Shown in pieces: positions 48,337-58,800 of a DNA stretch of 64,000 nucleotides; position 1 is the stretch's first letter; each line of letters begins with the position of its first letter. The position numbers and the translations under genes were made by a program. The DNA lies in the NCBI RefSeq assembly GCF_003286085.1, contig NW_020825289.1, forward strand, positions 16,492,001-16,556,000, given 5' to 3'. The notes beneath the pieces are model-generated. The model made no database searches. It saw only the letters and a list, made by a program, of their open reading frames with translations, and was not told the origin of the DNA. The stretch is from Drosophila persimilis. Taxonomy: Eukaryota > Arthropoda > Insecta > Diptera > Drosophilidae.

Positions 48337-51300
48337 TTCTGTTCTCTGGACGGGTCTCCATGGTGAGGAGTGTGGGCGTGGCCTGCAGCTGTTTCCCGGA
48401 CCGCTGTGGCTGTGGCTGTGGCATGGCCTTGGCGTCCGACATCTCGAACTTGAACATCTGCAGGGGGGCGGCAGCCGATCGCTTCGAGCGCTTTGTCTTG
48501 CGTATGCGCACCTGGAAGCCATGCTTCTGGGACTTCTTTGAAGGCTCTGTCTTGGTGGCCTGGCTCTGGAGATCCAGGATCCTGGCCTCTCGAATCAGCT
48601 TCGCTGTAATGGGATCGGGTTCTCGGGCATCGGTCTCTTGGAAGGGAATCATCATAGCCTTGAAGTCCGCTGGCGGCTGCTGCTGGCCAATGGTGGATCG
48701 TCTCTGGCGGCGTGGCTTGCGCTTGGAGCGCTGGCTTTTTGTGGCTTGGCTGGTGACGGCCGGCGGTGCGCCCTCTGTGGTGGGGCTCTCCTTGAGAGCC
48801 CGCGAATGATGCTGCCGCAGGAGCTGCTTCACCTCGTCGCTGGGTTCCACGGCGTCGGAGAGCTCGAATCGCAGCATTCGGGGGGCGCTGGGCAGCTTCC
48901 GCTCCTCCCGCTTGGTGCGGGAGCGATGGACCTGCGACCGATCCTCCGACTGATCGTTGTACTGGTTGAAGGCGGCCAGATAGCTGTCGTCTGTGGGATT
49001 GTCGATGTGCCGCATGCTGCGCAGATTCCGCTGATCAAAGTAGCGCTGCATGTCCTACAGACCACAAAAAGAAAGACCATTAGATGGGGCATTCGTTGGA
49101 GGGGTGAAAGGGAGGGCATGTTACCTCATAGCTGGAGAAGGTTTCCAGTGAGGGCAGGCGGTGATAGGTGTCCATGGCCTTAGCCAAGCCGAGGCCTGCC
49201 ACCACAAGCAGTAGCTGGAAAGACAAAGATCCATCAATTACATGAGAAACATCTCTGCAGGATCTCGGGGAACCGCCCCCAGACCCATAAATAATCCAGC
49301 CGTCCCCAACTGCTGCGGCCAACACTTTCACTTTCCATCTAACCAAAAAAAGAGTCTCTTTTGCCAGAGCCACAGCGACTGGAACTGGAACTGGAACTGG
49401 ACTCTGGTCGATTCTCAGTTCGGACATAGTAAAACGAGTTGCGCACGCGCCCGTCCGCTTGGTCGGACGCCCCATCGGAGTCGCCACTTCAGCTGGGTGC
49501 CTCTCTGTCTGTCTCTCTGGCCATTCATGCAACCACTTTCACGTCAACAGGTTGAACTTGTGCCGTGGCTTGGCTGTTATGGCCATTAAACTTATTGCCA
49601 AGCGTCTCCTCTGCTCGAATTCAATTGCATTTCTCTTGCACTTCTCTCGAATTACGTAACTCCAATTATGGAGTGGGTATTGGGATTGGTTCGGCTTCGG
49701 CTTCGGCTACGGTGATGCAACGGCAACTTATCCATTATCCATTGGCTTACATTTCGCGATGGATTCCGCGATAATGAGATGTTGTATGGGATTAATGAAA
49801 AACAGCAAGGAGCAGCAGGCTACAAGGCCTTCTGCGGGACAGAATGCAGTTTCGCTGGAAGCTACTTTTCGGGTGTACGTTAAAATATCGATGTACTACT
49901 GTACTGATGGACTGGTCCGTAGATGAAGTATATCATAACATAACTTGTGGAATTATGGAAGAGTACCAAAGGGGGTTTATCTTTGGTGCTATTCTTATAG
50001 CCAAGTCAGTAGCAGTCCAAAACTTATTTAAACTTTTCCAGCCTAAAAACTATAATTATTTGACCAATTCCCATTCCAAATAATAGCCTCAGACACCTGT
50101 ATTAAAATGAAATACTCCTTTTTAAATACAATAGGAAATTAAATTAAATTCACATTAAATTTAAAGGCCCACATTTAATCTAAATAATCAAAAATTTTAA
50201 ATAAATATAGAAATATTAATTAAAATAGGAATTATGTCTATTTTGTATATGGAAAATATTTTTCATTTTAATGTCAAAATGAAAAGTGCAAACACTTTCT
50301 TTTTAGAACTTCTGTTCTCGGATCTTCAGAAATTTTCTTCCTGGGCGTCCTTAAATTCTTAGAAAAAAATAAAATTTTAAACTAATATCCATGTGGCTTG
50401 GAGTTTTCGCTTCTCCTCTGGCAGTTGATAAAGTAATTCAATTCCCTTTGGCAAAATGGCTTCATTTGTGATCCATACCGGCAGGGGGCCAGCTCCCAGC
50501 AGTTGGGAGCTGGCTTATCTCCTGCCCCGCAGCACCACCAGAAGCAGCCATTTAGCAGCCAAGAGCCAGCCAGCCAGCCAGCCATCCAGTTACGGCTAAA
50601 TCCAAATGAACTGTCAACGGTCGTTAAAAATGCAACCGCGTAAACATTTAACGGCCGTTAAAACTGCGCCCGAGTGAATTTTTATGAACTGTACTCAGCC
50701 AGCCAACCAGGCCATCGTGCCCCTAACCCGGTGGCAGAGCCCAGGCCCACTCCACGCCCGACCCCCCACCGGGCTCCTTGTGAGCCTACGAGCCTGGGAT
50801 AAAAATGTGGGGGGCACGTTGCTGTGGCTGCCCCACTTGTTGGATGAGGCGAGAACTGCAGTTTCCTCGTGCACGCCCTCATTCTCCACGTAACTCCCCT
50901 GCCACCCCTCGGGCTCCTGCCACTATGTGGTGCATAAAATTTTATGTGTTTTCTATTTAACACTTGGGTGGCGGCTGCGGGTGCTGCGATACTTGAGGGG
51001 GACGAGGTGTTCGTTTTATTCCGCTTGGAAATGTCTTTTCATTTTGCAGCGGGACACGCGCAAGAATCGTTTTAAAATTCAATAGAAAACTACAATAAAA
51101 TTTTGTTGCTATTTTCCCTGTTTTTCCCTGGTGCTGTGCTGCTGTTCTGGCGGATTTTATGGCTTTAAAAGTGCTCTGCCAACTAGTTAACAAAATTTTT
51201 TTATGGCACAAGCCAAGGAAAGTTCTCCCTACGAAGCCCTCTATCTATTCCACATCGGCTTCCCCTTCAGTTTCAAAATTGAAATTCATTATTTGCCGAA

Positions 51301-52792
51301 CAGAAGCAGCTGTCCCAATTAAAGTTTGACTATTTATTTTGAAATTTACTATGGAATTTTATTTGTTGTTTTCTGGGGCTGCAATAATTATGAAATAAAT
51401 TCTAGGAGAAACAACTGCCGTCCCGCACTGGTTTGACTTACTCTAGGATTCTTCTTGCGGCTTTTCCTTCGATCCGAGCAGGTGGCTTCATTAACTGGCT
51501 GTAATTGCTGTTTGGCCACAAGTTTGTATAATTGTTGGCCTCAATATGCGCTTACAGCTTCCTCTGCTTCTGCTGCTGTTGCATGCAACAAAGCGGAAAA
51601 ACGTTGCACACTCTTGGTATGGGGGAGTCTCGGACAGACCGAGACCGAGACCAAGACCAAGACCAAGACCGAGAGCAAGTCAAGACACAAGGCCAGCAAA
51701 ATGGAGCTGGCAAAAAAGGCACAGCTTGAGCTAATTGTTGGCTGGCATGCTAAGGCAGTGACTGGGCGGGGGTGTGGCAGCGGCAATGGCAATGGCAGTA
51801 GCAGTGGCAGTGGCGGTAAGAACCAGTTTGGTTTTTCAACTACAGCATATGGCAAGCCACCCCCCTCCCCCCCAGAAAGAGTCAAGTTCAATGCACATGC
51901 AATAAAAGACTGTGAAAGTGTGGAAAGAGTGGGGGGCGGGGCAGTGGCAGAGTGGAACTTCCTTGGCCACAAGGAAAACCATCGCACTCAAAAGAAATGC
52001 CAGAAATGGCCGCAAACTTTTTTCCATCCACTTAAATTGCAAATTTCCCGTTTCGATGGCAAATGTGTTTTCCTTTCGTTTGGCAGTGGGATACGGATTC
52101 CAATTTCGATTCCCCGACTCCACGACTCCCCGTCTTCGCTTTTGACTAACTGTTAGATAACCGTTAAATGGAAGGCTCTCCATGCAGTCGAGGTCATAAA
52201 AAATCATAATATCCACTTCAATGGCGAGTGTAGTGTGTTTTCTCTTTCTTTCCGCACCACCCAAACCGCACGCCGAAGCCCCCGAATTGCGTAACATATT
52301 TTCCAAGCGAGCGAAAACTGCATGAAATCCAATCAAATGCAGTGGAAAACATTTGAAGTATTCGCATTCGAATGGTGATTTTTATGAACGGCAATTAAAA
52401 TGTTGTCGGAGGGGCGGCAAGGCGGCAAGGCGGCTGCTAATTGAAGTTCAAGTGCCAGGGAGCAGGCTCGTAAAAAACGTGCAACGAAACCGAAAATAAA
52501 TGAGAATTATTCACGAAATGTGCGTGCGAGTGAACGGGTATGGTATGGTATGGTTGGGAGTGGTCCATTTCCTGGCCAGGGCGTGAAACACACTTCAATG
52601 GCAGACACTTTTTCGCGCTTTTCCTCTCGTCTGGGGCTTTTGGCGCTTGTTGTTTTCACGCCTCGGTTGAATTTGCAGTTGTCTGTTATTTATATTAAAA
52701 TTACGGAATCTGAATGATGACCCTCTCCCCCATCCAGCTGGTCATACTCTTGGACTTACCATTAAGGTGGAGCCGGCATCAGAGATGGCCAT
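36627..52792 (-). CDS. Cpr50Ca: Cuticular protein Cpr50Ca, large RR family protein (4 exons, about 847 aa)
   Basis: Minus-strand exons: 52792-52760, 49214-49125, 49054-46853, 36845-36627 (stop TGA), all phase 0. The first exon encodes only MAISDAGSTLM. It was chosen because it has a good start context (GAAAATGG), a consensus donor (ATG|GTAAGT), and continues in frame into LLLVVAGLGLAKA to complete a signal peptide. Exon 3 (734 codons) is Pro/Gln/Ala-rich and intrinsically disordered: basic clusters (KRSKRKPRRQRR), an SQ-dipeptide repeat at about 48299-48335, PAPAPAPAP runs, and a His/Gln-rich segment encoded near 46925-47010. Exon 4 carries the Rebers-Riddiford chitin-binding domain (about 778-841; YASKYAFGYRIRD, GQYHILLPDGRIQNVIYHADDTG, GFHADVSFEGG), ending in KH. 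Most Cpr proteins are 100-300 aa, so this is exceptionally long. Exon 1 is the least certain part. A LAP-like gene is nested in intron 3. Confidence 0.85.
42950..42984. repeat. (GT)n microsatellite
   Basis: Near-pure GT array with one TTT interruption, inside Cpr50Ca intron 3. Confidence 0.85.
43972..43979 (+). promoter_or_regulatory. TATA box upstream of the nested LAP-like gene
   Basis: TATAAAAG lies 50 nt before the ATG at 44029, so a start site about 30 nt downstream would leave a leader of roughly 25 nt. Very short leaders are common in testis-expressed fly genes, but many of those lack TATA, so this is tentative. Confidence 0.4.
44029..45603 (+). CDS. loopin-1: Leucyl-aminopeptidase-like protein, M17 family, loopin-1/sperm-LAP type, probably inactive
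   Basis: A single uninterrupted frame of 524 aa on the strand opposite its host gene. M17 enzymes are hexameric di-zinc aminopeptidases; in Drosophila, sperm-LAP paralogues are abundant structural components of sperm mitochondrial derivatives. The N-terminus (MKRMHLRSMGLYAQNVLRSV) is basic and lacks acidic residues, suiting a mitochondrial presequence. The M17 catalytic domain spans about 200-510 with FVGKGITF at 280-287. Against the bovine enzyme, K250 and D332 are kept (K283, D365), but D255 is N288, K262 is R295, D273 is S306, E334 is A367 and R336 is V369; the signature NTDAEGRL reads DLDRAGVV. Loss of that many ligands predicts no peptidase activity. The start is the first ATG, in good context (CCAAAATG); a second lies three codons on. 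The family is certain; the symbol is inferred from position and type. Confidence 0.85.
   Translation: MKRMHLRSMGLYAQNVLRSVVRQQSSGCGDSKTNTKGLVVGLYQKEDAKSDPKLTPTAQKIDGRTSGKLAQLICETKLDGRLGRGRVFNGVDPEFNSVAVVGLGIEGIAFNELEMLDEGMENVRIAAGIGARSLQNEGVGSIFLDGMDYAEQAAEGSSLAVWRFPDNLAVKNAPNLAKVNLFDSPDVDGWTRGIFKADAQNLARRLSDAPANCMTPTTFAQATVDALCPCGINVEVRTMDWIEQQRLTAFLMIAKGSCEPPVMLELSYCGAAPEEKPILFVGKGITFNSGAINLRPCKGMDEYRGSMSAAAACVGMMRACAALSLPINVTCVIPLCENMPSGMSCKPGDVVRLLNGKTMAIRDLDRAGVVVLSDALLYGQTTYNPRLVVDVATLETGVKKAFGGGATGVFSNSHYIWKQFQRAGSLTGDRVWRLPLWQYYRRQVTDELGYDLSNDGRGIASSCLSAAILHELVPCADWVHLDTRGTGLLTKYGLIAYLTAKRMTGRPTRTLIQFLYQMACPDMK
46453..46481. repeat. (GA)n microsatellite
   Basis: A pure GA run of 28-29 nt in Cpr50Ca intron 3, about 370 nt from the exon 3 donor. 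Confidence 0.85.
49215..52759 (-). other. Intron 1 of Cpr50Ca (3.5 kb)
   Basis: No nested gene is convincing. A + strand frame at 51455-52156 is made of hexamer (ACCAAG/ACCGAG) and GGCAAT/GGCAGT repeats. An AT-rich block lies at about 50095-50280. A short GGAACT repeat lies near 49380-49400. Confidence 0.55.
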
Positions 52793-52831
52793 TTTCCTTC
52801 GGTTGCGGGTCGGTTGCGTCGCCGGAAGTTC

Positions 52832-52837
52832 AACTGA
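52832..52837 (-). promoter_or_regulatory. Candidate initiator of Cpr50Ca
   Basis: The minus strand reads TCAGTT, an exact arthropod initiator, with A(+1) at 52835. This gives a leader of about 43 nt before the ATG at 52792. No TATA lies about 30 nt upstream and no good DPE is found at +28, so it is only suggestive. Confidence 0.4.
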
Positions 52838-55800
52838 GGCGAGTCAGGCAATTGAGGCGTCCCGTTGCCCCTTGGCAGGCGGCACGTTGCACGCTGTGGC
52901 AGCACGAAATGTGGCAGCTTAATTTGCAATTGTTGTTCAATTTCTTTCTCTGGCTGATATTTCTTTATGCAAAAATATCTCGTGAAATCTCTCGGAGCCG
53001 AGGCGTTTGCGGAATGGCTTTCAATTATTGCTGCATGTGTGTATATTGTTTTATTCAATATATAAAACTACCATGTTCCCTTGTCCCGCGTTTTGTATCT
53101 GTAGTTTCACACCCTTGAATCAATTTACATTCATTTAGTATTCCATTTAGGAGGCACTTTTAAATAATTGATTGCCAGGATCTTTGTGAAATATATTTTC
53201 ATAGTACGCATTCAAAAAAATACGGAAACAGAAACTTTTGTCTATTCAATTTAACTTTTGCTTTGAGTTTTGTTTAAACTTGCTTGCCGTCGTAGTCCTC
53301 GCCGTAGTCCTCGTCCTTGCCCGTTTCTCATTTATTTAATGCGACTTTTAATTTGAGTTGAGTTTTCGTTGGTTTTTCCTGCTGCTGCTGCTTCTTTTGA
53401 ATGCTTTTATTTTCGGCTGCGGAAAACTGTGGAGGGAAAACCGCACGCTTGCGCGCTGCTGTTGCAACTGTGCCTCGAATTTTCGCGCCACTTGAGTTTT
53501 GTGTGTGTTTGGGGCTCCGGGCTCGGGGCTTGCCTCGCCGTTTTTCGCAGCGACATCCAGCCAGTTTGCTTTTCCCTGCATTTTCCCCATGCATTTCCCG
53601 CCAGAGTCAGGCAGACAGAGGCTCTTGCATTTCTCATATTTCTCTTTTCGCTGGAGACTGCTGTTGTGTGAGCGCAGGGTGGGGATAGTGAGCGGGCGAT
53701 TCAGTTTGTAACGCCCAGAAGGAAGTCGATTCGGGGACTGGCCCGAGGTTAGATAGAAAATACTATTACCGAATATAGAAAAGACTCCCCGCAGAGAAAG
53801 TTCAAAGGCGAGACCCACATGGACTCTGCTCTCGAGATTGTTCGAAGAGGGCATCCCATCTTCGACCATCTCGAGCTGTTGGTTTTCCCCTTCTCGTTTG
53901 CTGTTTGCCTTTGAACGTGTCTGCCTCTTGGAGCAGCTTTTTTGGCCATGGCTTTGGCCACTTCACCAGACGACAACTTTTGACCATCAACTTTTGCACA
54001 ATATTTGTTATTGTGGCTCATGACAAAAATGCTCAAGTGTTTTATGTCTTTTAGGTTTTTTGTTTTTGGTTTTTTGTGTTAATTTAAGTTGATTATCTTG
54101 TGCGTGCGGCTGAGGCTGAGCCCGGCTGGCCCGTCATGGTTGTATAATTAATTTATTAATGCCAAACTAGCGAAATGCATTTCCACGCATTTCCTATGAG
54201 AGCGCACAGCCTGGGTCTGGCTCTGGTCTGGGATTATGTGATTTATAGGAAGAATTTGGCCAACTGCTAGACAATCCGGGGAGCCCCCATGTGAAAGTTC
54301 AACTGGAGACGTTGTGCAACAGGCTGCAGCAGCAGCGGCAGCCACAGAGACCACGGGATCCACAGCACGCGCTCCTCGACTGTCACGCACGCGCCGCGGC
54401 TGATGAAGTAGCTGACAAATTATTTTTATTGCCACCAATCCCAGGCAGCTCCAGCTCCAGCTCTAGCTCCATGGCTGAGGTTGAGGTTGATGCTGGAAGC
54501 TGCGCTTTCGGCTGAGGCTGGGGCATATCTATTCGAGTGCATCGCATCAGACATGGAACTGCTGCTGAGGCTGTATCCGCGGTGGAATCTGTGGTCTTTT
54601 ATCTTCGGCCACATCTCTGGCTTTACCCAAGTCTCGATTCGATGGTGTGGCAGCGACGATTAAAGGAAATTTTTGGCGATGAGTGGCGGCGACTGACTTT
54701 GGCACTTTCACATTTGCTTGTGGGGCTGAAGGCAGGCTGCCGCTGTTTGGGTTGGTGTTGAAATTGAGTTATTAGAGGGGGAAAATGGTATAAGCGAGGC
54801 TAAAGCTCCGCCCCTGGGGCCCTCCCTCGTCGGGCACTGTGCCAAGAGACGGAGACATAGTCGGAGCCCCCTCTCAAAAGCCACATAATTGCTGTAATCG
54901 TGGCGGAGATTCACAATCTCGTAATAAATTGAGCCACACACAGAGGGAAGATGCGCCAGAAGTTGCCTTGCACCCGCACTCTGCCCCTGTGGGTATGGGG
55001 GAGGGGGGACTGCCGTTGCAATAGGCGGAAATCTCACACCGAAAGTTGCATTGCGGATGCAGTCGCCATCTCCATCTGCAACTCCAGCCCCGGCTGCAGT
55101 CCCGCTGTTGTTGTTGTCGCATTTCTTGCGGAAGTTTAACCAACAAACTAAGTGACTTCAACTTCCAGTCTAGGCCTGAATCAGAGGCAACAATTGTTTG
55201 GCCAAATGTGTGTCTGTTGACGCTCTCCGGCAACTGGTTGCCCGATGGATCCGATGTTCCAGTTTTGACAATGGCCAGCCTACGATGAGGCCTTCCAGTT
55301 AATTGCCTTTGAATTGGTTTTACTCTGTGGTCGGTTTTAAAACTTGGACAGTTGGTCATTTGGTTTTGAGGAAATTACCCGAGGTGGCTGCCGCATCGAT
55401 AGCGATCGATGCGAGTAAATTTTAATAGACTCATTCGTTGCTTCCTTTATCGGGCAGGCCAGGCCAGGCCAGAGCAGGATCTCCCTCCTGGTCGAACGTT
55501 GCCTTAATTGTCTGACACTTCCCGTTTCGTGGTTTGTTTCCCCAAACCCATCCCATCCCAGACCAGACCAGACCGGACCAGAAACCATCTCCAAAACCAT
55601 CTCCCGCACCATTCCGACCAGGCCAGGCCAGGCCGAAATCTAATTACGCCATCGCAGCCCGAAAGCCAACGAGCGCAGCAAATTGACAACACAATAAACA
55701 GTGGGCCACAGAGAACAGAGAGAGAGAGTGGGTGAGAGAGTGGGTGAGAGAGAGGGTGTAACAACCGGTAAGAGAGGGCGAATATGGGGACTTTTAGGGT

Positions 55801-58800
55801 GTCACACATGTGCGACAGTTTCTGATTTATGAACACAATTTCCACTTTGACAATGAGCGAACTCCATCCACTCCATCCACTCCATTCACCGATAGCTCCC
55901 CAAGCAGATGAGCTGGGCCGCCCCCTCTTTATCCCTATCCCCTGTCACTGTACCACGGCCCTCTGTCTGTCGCCCGACCTGAGCTCATGTCCGGGTCTTG
56001 ATTCGGCTCCTGTTTTCGGGGGAAGTAGCCCTGCGCTGCCCTGCTATCTGGGGGCGACAATTCCTCCAGAAACTGTTAGTTTATGAGTGGGGGAGTGGGG
56101 GCGGGGGGGCCCTGCTTCCTTTCGGACTAGGTGAATTATGTTAATTGAGATTCGGGTGCTGATAGAATCGGCAGATGCAGCTGCGTCTTGGCTGAAGGTT
56201 GCTTTTGACTTTGGGTCCAAGAGCCTCGTGGCCATATTTCAGGGACTAATCTTGGCCAGGAAGATGCACATAAAAATCAAGCCAGATAACAGATGCAAAC
56301 TGGGAAACGAAATCTATGAGAGTGCTTCGCCTTGGCCCGAACTGAGAGCATAAATTTTCGCATCGGAAGAAAGATTCTTTGAATGCGGGAGATGGGGCGA
56401 CAGGCAGCCAGACGGAGAGACGAATGCTTTTATAAATCTCCAGCATAAAAGCGAAGCATTTAATTTTATTTCTCTGTTTTCCCCATTAATGACCCAAGGC
56501 CCGGCATTTAAAAGGGTTTTCAATCAAAATTGAAATGGAGATAGGAGACTGCCGGCGAGCGGAGAGCGGACACAGAAAACCCCCATACGAAGTCAACAGA
56601 AAACTCATTTAAGGCTCCATTTCACAATGCGAAATATCAGCAACAGGAGATGTGGTGGAGGAGGAGGATAATGGAGAGGGGAATAAGGGCTGTGGCATGA
56701 CAATGGCAGAGAACATCGAACGCCTGCCTCTTCGAGGCAATTTGCCACTTTAATTGCCGCAATTTTTTGCCCATTTTTAAGTCAAATTCAGTCGATGGCA
56801 AATGCCTTGACTCGACTCGACTCGAGTTGAGGTCCGTCCGGACTGTCTCCCTTGGCCTGGCTCTTGTCTCTCTTGTTGTGGCACATTCTGTTATCGTTGT
56901 TATTGTTGTGGCTGGTGATGGTGCTGGTGCCTTGGCTTGTGGCTTAAACCGGCCAGGCTGGGAGACCAGTGTCTGTGTCACTGTTCCTGCATGTGTGAGA
57001 GAGAGTCTCATGTGTTGTTCCATTATATTGTCCGGGTCCTCTGTTGTTGCACTAAAATGCTTGGTAATTGCAAGCAATTTGATATTAAGTACGATTTCTA
57101 ATTGTGCGAATGATTGCTTTTCATTGACCCGTTCGAGAGGGACGGAGGGACAACGTCGCGACGGAAGGAAAAAACCATTACAAATATTTATACCAAATTG
57201 CTGCTGGAAGAAGAAAGTTAACAAGCTACCAAATAGGTCCAGGTCCCGGCCAAGCCTGGGCCACTGCAGGCAGGCGCTGACGTCAGTTCTTCTAGGGCCA
57301 GCTTAGACCTGGCCAAATTAATTAGCCAATGGCCGAATGATAAATATGCAGGCCGCCAATGGGGGCTAATCAAATGCGGATACAATAAACCAAAATCACT
57401 CAGTGGCCATATAATTAATTAAACTTTTATCGCCAGCTGTCCGGCTAGTCGCCACAGGAGTCGCTCCCTCCTCCTTCCGCTCCTTGACAGAGCTGAGACG
57501 AGACATTTAATTTGCTTTAATGGTAAATCCCTGTTGTATATGCTCCGTCTTTGGTGGGAGAGAAAACGCAGAGAACACAGCACGAAGAACCAGTGCAGAC
57601 CAACGGAAGTCCAAAATCTTTTAATGCCTCACACAAAATGGCAACCGCAAAACGAGGAAACTAAAATATCACTCATACGCCACAGAGGCCGCCCTCCCCA
57701 CCCAAAACCGAGCAGATTTATGCGCGTGCTGCTGCATTCCATTTGCCGGGGAGCTGAGTAGAGATGTCCTTCGACCAGAGCCTGGGCTCCTAATCTAAAT
57801 CTGCATGTCAACTCGAAGACCGCATAAATCACAAAATAATCCCAAAGTAAAATACCAAAACCGAATGGCCAGCAGCCCCTCCCCCCGCAACCCACCCAGG
57901 ATGTGGCCGGTGGCTGTGTGGTCGTGCGGCAGCGGGCGTGGCAAGTGTTTGGGCGCACATTAACTTCAATTGTCTTTTGTGTGCGGGCACGCCCTCAATT
58001 TGGTTAGGGTTCTTGTAAATTTTCCCCGAAAATCTGCTGGGGGGAGGGTAGGACAAATGTCACTTTAGTCCTGCGTCCTCGCCTCACATGTCTCCGGCCT
58101 CCAGCTTCCAGCTCCCAGCCATTGTCTGCCGGCCTTTACCTAGTCGGACTCGGCTCCATTTCGATGGGGAACAATGCCGCAAAATGTAATTCGCATCGCA
58201 ATCGCATTCAATTTTATTTAAAACTGTTAAAAAATCTCGTTCTGCCACTAAAGGGATCGCTTGATGGATACTCTCTTGCACTGCTGAAGGACCAACTCAT
58301 GTCGGATAGTATATAGTGCCATTATCTCTGAGGAATTGCACTATGAAATCAACCTAATTATCAGGGAGGTCTGTGAGGGCTCTTTTCTGGTTAGAGTATC
58401 AGAGCTTCGACCATGTCGTGGAGCGAGAAAAGGTTTGGATTGGAATGGTAATGGTTTGCAGTGATTTGCTTTATCGTTTGCGGTCCTGGGGCATTGTACG
58501 ATGTGTCGGCTGTCGTCTGGCTTTGGGTCTACATCTGGCTAGGGTCCGGGTCCGGGTCCGGGTCCGGGTCCGGGTCCGGGTCTGGCTTTCGGCTGAACCC
58601 AAATAAACGCCCAATGCAGCTAATGCTGATTTCATTTGTTGTTCGCCCCGTTAGCAGGGAGGCAAATATTGTAAATGAGACTGCGACAAAATCATCAGAC
58701 AAAAGCGGCAATGAGACAAAGCCTCGCTACCATTTCACATCTCTCTCCACAGAATACACACACACACATGTACGGGATTGTCTATGGCAGAGTATATATA

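Noticed and set aside
48090..48809. 239-codon + strand frame antisense to Cpr50Ca
   Set aside because: It mirrors the long disordered exon on the minus strand, with a composition explained by the reverse complement of Pro/Gln/Ser codons; it has no family features.
51455..52156. 233-codon + strand frame in Cpr50Ca intron 1
   Set aside because: Built from hexanucleotide repeats giving TETKTK and SGSG runs; no domain and no homologue recognised.
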